A DNA stretch of 64,000 nucleotides from Methylobacterium sp. (GTDB lineage: Bacteria > Pseudomonadota > Alphaproteobacteria > Rhizobiales > Beijerinckiaceae), in NCBI GenBank assembly GCA_020253445.1, contig JADCBP010000005.1, positions 558,001 through 622,000 on the forward strand, read 5' to 3'. The position numbers were made by a program, and so were the translations under genes. Below are positions 57,495 through 64,000 of the stretch, in pieces; position 1 is the stretch's first letter; the number at the start of each line of letters is the position of its first letter. The notes under the pieces were generated by a model. It was not told the origin of the DNA and did no database searches. It saw only the letters and a list, made by a program, of their open reading frames with translations.

Positions 57495-58373
57495 ATGGCA
57501 AGTCCTTTCGCTGGCCGTGACAAGTTCCGCGTTTTCAACCACGGCACAATATCGTTTTTCGCCGGGGCCATGTGCCTCGCGCTCTCGGGCTGCTATTCGG
57601 CCACGGGGGATTTCGGTCGCCCGCAGCAGGGCGTGTGGGAGAACTCCATCCTTCCCACCATGGGCATCCTGGCCGCGACCGCGCGCGGCGAGCCCGCCTC
57701 CTGGTATGCGCTGACGGAAGACGAGAAGGAATTGCGCGCCCGCGCCTGGAACTTCCTGATGCCGGAAACCGACGCTCCGGTTCTGACCCGGATGGAGGAT
57801 CACTTCGCCTATCATCGCCTTCTGCCGCCGCGCGAAAGTGACATCACGCTTTTCCACCGCACGATCATGGGTGGGCCGCAGCTCGGTGCCGGGGTTGGCT
57901 ACTCGCCCACCCTGCGGGTTCTCACCGGCGGGCAGAATTTCACCTCGCTCACCTCGCGCTACAACCGTGTGCGGGATGTCATCACCGCCGATCACGCCCT
58001 CGTCCCGCATTTCAAGCTGATTTCCGCGCAGGTCGTGCAGGCTGATCATGTGCGGGCGCGGAGCCTCGGCCATGTGGCCAATCTCACCGAGGTGCAGCAC
58101 GAGCAGGCGATCAGGCGGATCTGCGAGAATGCGCTGATCATCGCCCGCGTGCACTGGGCGTATCATGATCGTGCGGGGCAATATCGCTATTCCCTCGAGC
58201 ACCTGCTCGTGGAGGGCCCGGAACGCGAGGCGATCCCCGCCGAACGGGCCTTGATGGCCTTCGAGGCGGATATCAGCCGTTTCCGGAAGGATACCGTGCT
58301 GCCGCCGGTCTGCACCGCGCCGGTCGCCTTGCCCGAACCGCTGGTACCGCGTCCGCTCGTCCGGAAAGGGTAA
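57495..58373 (+). CDS. Hypothetical lipoprotein-like protein (292 aa)
   Basis: Lipobox-like MCLALSGCYSATG; large soluble remainder without recognised domain. Confidence 0.7.
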   Translation: MASPFAGRDKFRVFNHGTISFFAGAMCLALSGCYSATGDFGRPQQGVWENSILPTMGILAATARGEPASWYALTEDEKELRARAWNFLMPETDAPVLTRMEDHFAYHRLLPPRESDITLFHRTIMGGPQLGAGVGYSPTLRVLTGGQNFTSLTSRYNRVRDVITADHALVPHFKLISAQVVQADHVRARSLGHVANLTEVQHEQAIRRICENALIIARVHWAYHDRAGQYRYSLEHLLVEGPEREAIPAERALMAFEADISRFRKDTVLPPVCTAPVALPEPLVPRPLVRKG

Positions 58374-58377
58374 TGCG

Positions 58378-58935
58378 CTATCCGGGGAGAGCCTCGCTGC
58401 CGCATTGCACGGCCCGCAGCACATTCTCGGCATTCGCGCGGCCGGAGGGGCGATCCACCAGCACCTTGATGATCGCGATGCCTGTGCGATAGGGGGAAGG
58501 CACGCGGATTTCCTCGATCGCCTCACCCGATTCATCGAGCTCGGCGATGCGCCGCAACTGCTCGGGCGTCGCCAGCACGACATCGAGCGCGCCGCCCGTC
58601 GCCGCGCGATCCGAGACGGATGTGATGATCCCGCTTTGCTCGCGCGCGAAAACCACCGCGAGGAAGGTTTCCGAAAGGCCCGTGCGCACGCGGAACGGGC
58701 CGGCCGCGAGATCGAACCGGCAGACACCGATCGCGACATTCGGATCCACGAACCGCAACTGACGCACCCGCTCTTCGGGCATGAGAATGATGCCGTTGCC
58801 AGTCACCCAGCGCGAAAGGGTGGAGAACACATCGTCCGTCGTGGTGCGCGGCAGGGCGAAAAGCCCCCCGAGATGCACGAGGCCGGCCACGACCAGTGCA
58901 ATGAAGAGATGCAGCAAGAAGGTCATGCGGCGCAT
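58378..58935 (-). CDS. DUF1254-type protein
   Basis: Small exported protein next to a DUF1214-like gene; similarity judged by eye. Confidence 0.65.
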   Translation of the reverse strand: MRRMTFLLHLFIALVVAGLVHLGGLFALPRTTTDDVFSTLSRWVTGNGIILMPEERVRQLRFVDPNVAIGVCRFDLAAGPFRVRTGLSETFLAVVFAREQSGIITSVSDRAATGGALDVVLATPEQLRRIAELDESGEAIEEIRVPSPYRTGIAIIKVLVDRPSGRANAENVLRAVQCGSEALPG

Positions 58936-59501
58936 CCCAGCCGCTCGACTCGCGGCAGCTTTGCGCGATCCAGCACGGTAGCGGTTGCGGAAAGTGGCGT
59001 TTCATAGAGCCGCAGGGTGAGGATGAACGCGCCGTTGGCGGGAGCGGGAAGCCAGTTGCCGGCAAGCGGGCGCGAGCCGACTTCAATCGCGACGGCTTCA
59101 CCTGCGAAGCGCAGGATTTCCGCCGAGGTGAAGCTCGAACGGCCGAGGGGGGTATCGAGCAACTGTCCGTCCGGCGTGGTGATCGTGAGGGTCCAGAACC
59201 GCGCGGCGGGCAGGGGCCCGCTGACGCGATAGGTGCAGCGGGCGCTAAGCTTCTCTCCCTGATCATCCACGCTGGCGACAAGGCTGAAGCCTTCGCCATT
59301 GGCCAGCGGCAATTCGCCGGAAACGAGCATGCGGGCGCGGGCATAGGGGTCGATGTTTTCGCTGCCGATCCGCGCTGCGAAGCTCCAGGCCCCGAGCTGC
59401 TGCCGATCGAAGACGACACCATCGCGTGCGACCAGGGCCGTGAGGCCGAGGCCGGCCACAAGCCCGGCGAGCAGCGCGGCGATGAGGCTCAAAAAACGCA
59501 T
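58923..59501 (-). CDS. DUF1214-type protein
   Basis: YRVSGPLPAARFWTLTITTPDGQLL...SRPLAGNWLPAPANGAFILTLRLYETPL is DUF1214-like. Confidence 0.75.
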   Translation of the reverse strand: MRFLSLIAALLAGLVAGLGLTALVARDGVVFDRQQLGAWSFAARIGSENIDPYARARMLVSGELPLANGEGFSLVASVDDQGEKLSARCTYRVSGPLPAARFWTLTITTPDGQLLDTPLGRSSFTSAEILRFAGEAVAIEVGSRPLAGNWLPAPANGAFILTLRLYETPLSATATVLDRAKLPRVERLGCAA

Positions 59502-59508
59502 CGGACAA

Positions 59509-61689
59509 TCACGAACGGCCGGGCAGGGCCGGGGCTTGCGAAAGCGGGCGATCCGGCTTTTCGGACGGGTCCTCGGCGAGCGCCTCGATTTCCTTCAGCA
59601 GGTTGCGACCCGCCGGCGTGAGACGCAGCTTCAGCGCGCCCTCGCCCCTCGCCAGATCGGCCGTGCCCGCAACCTCCAAAAGCTTCGGGTCGCGCTGGGG
59701 CATCTCGTGTTCGAGGCCGAAGAGCGGCTTCAGCTCGGTATCGAGATGCGCGAAGGCCATCACGCGGGCAAAGGCCATGGCGGGCAGGGAGCCGCCTGTC
59801 ATGTTGTTGGTTGGGCTGAAATCGTCATTGCCGAACCAGACCACGGAAGTGAAGGTGCCGGAAAAGCCGCCATACCAGGCATTGCGATATTCATCCGTGG
59901 TGCCCGTCTTGCCGCCGGTCGGAACGCCGGGCAGGAAGGCGCGGCGGCCCGTGCCCTCGGTCGGCACTTTGGACATCATGTAGACGAGATCCTTCGCGGC
60001 CTGCGGCGGCATGACCTGATCATGGCGGATTTCCGGCGGATCAGGCCGGTAGATGACCTGTCCCTGCGCGTTCAGCACCTCGCGTGCCGCGTAGGGCTTC
60101 GCAAGCTTCCCGCCATTCGCGAAGGTGTTGAAGCCCGCGACCATGTCGATGACCGTCGCCTCGGAGGAACCGATGGGCAGGGAGGTCATGTCACGCAGGT
60201 CATTCTGGAATCCGACGGCCTTGGTGAAGGCGATGATCTTCTCGCGCCCCAGCTTGTTGTTCCCCTTGCCGATGGATGTGGTGAGTTGCACCGGAATCGT
60301 GTTGATCGACTTCGCGAAGGCCACCGTGGCGCTCATCGAGCCGGCATAGGAGCGGCCATAATTCGCGGGGCACCAGTTGCCAACGCAGGTGGGACGATCG
60401 GTCACGATGGTGTCTGGCTTCACGACACCTTCGGCGAGCGCTGCCGCATACACGAAGGTCTTGAAGGAGGAGCCTGTCTGCCGCATTGCCTGCGTCGCGC
60501 GGTTGAATTGGCTCTGGCCGTAATCTCGGCCACCGATCATCGCGCGCAAGCCGCCATCATGGTCGAGCACGACCATCGCGGCCTGCGAGACGCCGTATTT
60601 CGGGCCCTGCTCGCGCAGGATCGCCTCCAGAGAGCGCTCGGCATGGCGCTGGAGATTACGGTCGATCGGGGTGCGCACGGTCAGCACGCGCTCGTTGCCG
60701 AGCTTGCCGGCGGCTGCAAGCTGCCTGATCTGTTCGAAGGCGAAATCGAGCGCGTAATCCGCGACCGTATCGGTGTTGCGCTCGATGGGAGTCGCGGGGT
60801 TGCGAAGTGCGGCCGCGACCTGACCCGGCGTGAGGAACTTCGCCTCCACCATGTTCGAAAGCACATCCGCCGCGCGTGCGCGGGCGGCCGGCAGGTTCAC
60901 GGTGGGCGAAAAGCGCGAGGGCGCCTTGAAGAGGCCGGCGATCATCGCCGCCTCGGCGAGGGTGATATCACGCACATTCTTGCCGAAGTAATGCTCGGCC
61001 GCGGATTGCACGCCGAAGACGCCGTTTCCGAGATAGGCGCGGTCGAGATAAAGCCGCAGGATCTCGTTCTTCGGCAGGCGCGCTTCCAGCCAGAAGGACA
61101 GGAAGGCTTCCTTGATCTTGCGATCGAGCGTGCGCTCGTTGTTGAGGAAGAGATTCTTCGCAAGCTGCTGCGTGATGGTCGAGCCGCCCTGCACCACGCC
61201 GCCGGCGCGCGCATTCGACATCATGGCGCGGAAGAGACCGCCGATATCGATGCCGAAATGCTCGTAGAAGCGGCGATCCTCCGTGCCGAGGGCCGCCTTC
61301 ACGAGGTGCTCCGGCAATTGCTCGACCGCGACGGATTCAAGATGAAGGATGCCGCGCTTGCCCAGGACCTGCCCGCCGCTATCGAGGAAGGTGACGGCGA
61401 GATCGGTCTGCTTCAGCCAATTCTCCTCGTTCACGGCACGAAACGCCGGCTTCGCCAGGGCCGTGAGCAGAACCGCGCCGATCGTCGCATAGGTCAGCGC
61501 CTCGCAGGCGACCGTCACCATCACGCGGCCGAAAGGGGAGGGTTCCAGGCGGTCGGATGCGTGGCGGATACGCCAAAGCGCTTCGCCAAGGCGACGACCC
61601 AGCTGAAAAAGGCCGTGTTCCAGCGCCGCGTCCCAATCACGAAGACGACGCCGGAATCGCTCGGACCAGGTGACGCGGTGAAAATCCAT
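59509..61689 (-). CDS. Penicillin-binding protein 1A family (transglycosylase/transpeptidase)
   Basis: [61 protein letters not shown] at 61689. Confidence 0.92.
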   Translation of the reverse strand: MDFHRVTWSERFRRRLRDWDAALEHGLFQLGRRLGEALWRIRHASDRLEPSPFGRVMVTVACEALTYATIGAVLLTALAKPAFRAVNEENWLKQTDLAVTFLDSGGQVLGKRGILHLESVAVEQLPEHLVKAALGTEDRRFYEHFGIDIGGLFRAMMSNARAGGVVQGGSTITQQLAKNLFLNNERTLDRKIKEAFLSFWLEARLPKNEILRLYLDRAYLGNGVFGVQSAAEHYFGKNVRDITLAEAAMIAGLFKAPSRFSPTVNLPAARARAADVLSNMVEAKFLTPGQVAAALRNPATPIERNTDTVADYALDFAFEQIRQLAAAGKLGNERVLTVRTPIDRNLQRHAERSLEAILREQGPKYGVSQAAMVVLDHDGGLRAMIGGRDYGQSQFNRATQAMRQTGSSFKTFVYAAALAEGVVKPDTIVTDRPTCVGNWCPANYGRSYAGSMSATVAFAKSINTIPVQLTTSIGKGNNKLGREKIIAFTKAVGFQNDLRDMTSLPIGSSEATVIDMVAGFNTFANGGKLAKPYAAREVLNAQGQVIYRPDPPEIRHDQVMPPQAAKDLVYMMSKVPTEGTGRRAFLPGVPTGGKTGTTDEYRNAWYGGFSGTFTSVVWFGNDDFSPTNNMTGGSLPAMAFARVMAFAHLDTELKPLFGLEHEMPQRDPKLLEVAGTADLARGEGALKLRLTPAGRNLLKEIEALAEDPSEKPDRPLSQAPALPGRS

Positions 61690-61793
61690 GCGCCCGAAAT
61701 CGCGTTGAGAGCGGCAATCTTCTAGCCCCTTCGTGGCCTGAAAGCCAGTGGCGGCAATTGACCGGCCCAAGTCATCTGGCGCAGGAGGGTAGA

Positions 61794-62306
61794 ATGAGCG
61801 ATCCGCCAAGGCCCTTCTGGCAAACCAAATCCCTCGCCGAGATGAGCGAGGCGGAATGGGAAAGCCTGTGCGATGGCTGCGGGCGCTGCTGCCTTGTCAA
61901 GCTCGAGGACGAGGATACGGGGCGCATCCATTTCACGGATGTCGGCTGCCGGTTGCTCGATGGCGAAAGCTGCCGGTGCCGCGATTATCCCAACCGTTCA
62001 TCCGTGGTGCCGGATTGCGTGACATTGCGGCCGGAGAGCATCGCCGATCTTCACTGGATGCCTCCAACCTGCGCCTATCGTCTGCTCGCGGATGGGCAGG
62101 ATCTGCCGGCGTGGCACCCGCTGGTTTCGGGCCGCCCGGAAAGCGTGGTCGAGGCCGGCATCAGCGTGAAGGGCCGTCTCTCGGGCCAAGAGGAGGACTT
62201 TTCCGTCCCCGAACTGGTCGAACGCATCCGCGCCTGGCCCGGGCGCTGGCCCAAGGGCGCGCGGCCGGCCCGGAAGGCGAAGGCAGACAGCAATCCCCGC
62301 AGTTAA
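61794..62306 (+). CDS. YcgN/UPF0260 family cysteine-cluster protein
   Basis: [57 protein letters not shown]. Confidence 0.92.
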   Translation: MSDPPRPFWQTKSLAEMSEAEWESLCDGCGRCCLVKLEDEDTGRIHFTDVGCRLLDGESCRCRDYPNRSSVVPDCVTLRPESIADLHWMPPTCAYRLLADGQDLPAWHPLVSGRPESVVEAGISVKGRLSGQEEDFSVPELVERIRAWPGRWPKGARPARKAKADSNPRS

Positions 62307-62574
62307 GGTTAATATTCCTAGCATAGGAATTTAGTCATTGACACCGTCACGCTGATCGGGCATCCTCTCTTCACGCTCCCGAATTGTGACCAGGACGCCC
62401 GAGGCGTTTCAGCAGCGGGGGCTTCTCAGAGACCTTTTCATGATTGTCCTCCGGCCCGTTGCCGCGACGGGGCGGCATTTCGCGTTCTGCACGGAAATCA
62501 TCCGGGCGGATGGTGCGCCGTGCTTCGCCCCTGATGCCGAACAGGACGGCGCTGTTCCTTGTGGGGGAAACCGA

Positions 62575-62949
62575 ATGAACTCCAATGGATCCCATGCACC
62601 ATCCACCGCATCGCGCGGCAAGCGGCCGGGCCATGCCCGGCGACGGCGCATCGTCTCCCGCCTCTGGCAGACGGCGGAGAAGCAGGTGGATGAGGTGGAA
62701 AATCGCCTCGCCGCCCTGCGCGACGATCCGCAGGCCATGGAGCGCGAAGCCAAGACGCTCGCGATCATCGCACGCACGGTGCGCGATCTCGTGGCCATCG
62801 ACGACGAGGCCGGGGTTTCCCGCCTGGCGGAGAATCGGAATGAAAGCGACAACGCCGCGCCGGCCCGCGCCCTTGCCGAGTTCCGTCGCGAACTTGCGGA
62901 GCGCCTTGAGCAGCTGCGTCACGAGCGGGCAGGGCCCGGCGCTCCTTGA
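62575..62949 (+). CDS. Hypothetical protein, possible GTA/phage small-terminase-like subunit
   Basis: Helical basic protein (SRLWQTAEKQVDEVENRLAALRDDPQAMEREAKTLAIIARTVRDLVAID) directly upstream of and overlapping TerL. Confidence 0.5.
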   Translation: MNSNGSHAPSTASRGKRPGHARRRRIVSRLWQTAEKQVDEVENRLAALRDDPQAMEREAKTLAIIARTVRDLVAIDDEAGVSRLAENRNESDNAAPARALAEFRRELAERLEQLRHERAGPGAP

Positions 62950-64000
62950 GGGCCTTTCGCCGGCCGCCCTGCGCGCCTTCGCGACCGACTGGACGCTCTT
63001 CGCCCGCGAGGACCAGTTGCCCCCGGCGCGAGCACGGGATGGCGGAGCCTGGACGACCTGGCTGATCCTGGGTGGGCGAGGCGCGGGCAAGACCCGGACA
63101 GGTGCGGAATGGGTGAGGGGCCTCGCCCTGGGGTTGCCGCCCTTCAGCGCGAAGCCCGTGGGGCGGATCGCCATCGTGGCCGAGACGCAGAATGACCTGC
63201 GCGAGGTGATGGTCGAGGGTGTTTCCGGCCTGCGCGCGGTGCATCCGCCGGATGAACGCCCCGTCTGGAACACCAGCCGGAGGCGGCTTGAATGGCCGAA
63301 CGGGGCTGTTGCCCAAGGTTTTTCGGCGGAAGATCCCGAATCCCTGCGCGGGCCTCAGTTCGAGGCCGCGTGGTGCGATGAACTGGCGAAATGGCGCTAT
63401 GCCGAAGCGGCCTTCGACATGCTGCAATTCGGCTTGCGCCTCGGGGATCAGCCGCGGCAGATCGTCACGACAACGCCACGGCCGACACCCCTGCTGAAGC
63501 GGCTCGCCAATGACCCGCATGCGGCGGTGACGCGCGCTTCCACCCGGGCCAACGCGGCCAATCTCGCGCCGGCCTTCCTGGCGCAGGTGGTCGATCGTTA
63601 TGCCGGCACGGCTCTGGGCCGGCAGGAACTCGAGGGCCTCTTCGTCGAGGAGAACCCCGATGCGCTGTTCCGGCGCGAAACGATTGAACGCGGCCGGGTG
63701 GCCGAAGCGCCCGATCTCGAGCGGATCGTGGTGGCGGTTGACCCTCCTGCCGGCGGAAAGCGCGGCGGACGCAGCGGCATCGTGGTGGCGGGGCGGGCCG
63801 CTGATGGCGCGATCTATGTGCTGGAAGATGCTTCGCTGGAGGCAGCCAAGCCCGAGGCGTGGGCGGCGCGGGCCATCGCGGCCTTCCGCACGCATGAAGC
63901 GGACCAGCTTCTGGCCGAGATCAACCAGGGCGGCGACATGGTGGCCAGCGTGATTGCGGCCCTCGACGATGGCGTGCCGGTGACGACGGTGCGCGCGACA
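62906..64000 (+). CDS. Terminase large subunit, gene-transfer-agent type (3' truncated by window; not in the ORF track)
   Basis: Frame open to the window end: LRAFATDWTLFAREDQLPP...WLILGGRGAGKTRTGAEWVRG...GFSAEDPESLRGPQFEAAWCDELAKW...QIVTTTPRPTPLLKRL...VAVDPPAGG. Probable TTG start at 62906 (or 62894). Confidence 0.8.
   Translation, partial: MSSCVTSGQGPALLEGLSPAALRAFATDWTLFAREDQLPPARARDGGAWTTWLILGGRGAGKTRTGAEWVRGLALGLPPFSAKPVGRIAIVAETQNDLREVMVEGVSGLRAVHPPDERPVWNTSRRRLEWPNGAVAQGFSAEDPESLRGPQFEAAWCDELAKWRYAEAAFDMLQFGLRLGDQPRQIVTTTPRPTPLLKRLANDPHAAVTRASTRANAANLAPAFLAQVVDRYAGTALGRQELEGLFVEENPDALFRRETIERGRVAEAPDLERIVVAVDPPAGGKRGGRSGIVVAGRAADGAIYVLEDASLEAAKPEAWAARAIAAFRTHEADQLLAEINQGGDMVASVIAALDDGVPVTTVRAT

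Noticed and set aside
59353-61725. 790-aa plus-strand ORF
   Set aside because: Antisense to PBP1A, which has intact catalytic motifs; shadow ORF.

Overview
The window is a GC-rich chromosomal segment, most likely from an alphaproteobacterium of the Hyphomicrobiales/Rhizobiales type. The inference rests on a MucR regulator, a DUF6456 plus DnaA-domain-IV gene pair, Rhizobiales-style intergenic palindromes, a GTA-type terminase and typical gene content. About 50 protein genes can be supported. Main blocks: (1) phosphonate catabolism and uptake (PhnA C-terminus, PhnY, AEP-type ABC transporter, class-III PLP enzyme that is a PbfA candidate); (2) a glutamine-synthetase-like / aldehyde dehydrogenase / Fe-alcohol dehydrogenase cluster; (3) an orphan TadG-like vWA protein; (4) a FIST sensor with a GGDEF-EAL protein; (5) TctCBA transporter; (6) EpmB-EpmA-EF-P module; (7) MutAB; (8) a tandem pair of small secreted paralogues; (9) MurJ / GT2 / ChbG-NaxD-like envelope genes; (10) MucR and a DnaA-C-like/DUF6456 pair; (11) a degenerate-looking histidine kinase operon; (12) PBP1A; (13) the left edge of a gene-transfer-agent/phage packaging cluster, cut by the window end. 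No rRNA, tRNA, CRISPR array or transposase was recognised. No spectacular new defence or mobile system is evident. The best leads are the PbfA-like phosphonate locus, an operator-like triple repeat beside an AT-rich ORFan, a multi-hairpin sRNA candidate after ilvE, a cluster of Rhizobiales palindromic repeats beside murJ, the DnaA-domain-IV paralogue with DUF6456, and the secreted paralogue pair. All product names are from reading the protein sequences; no database search was run.
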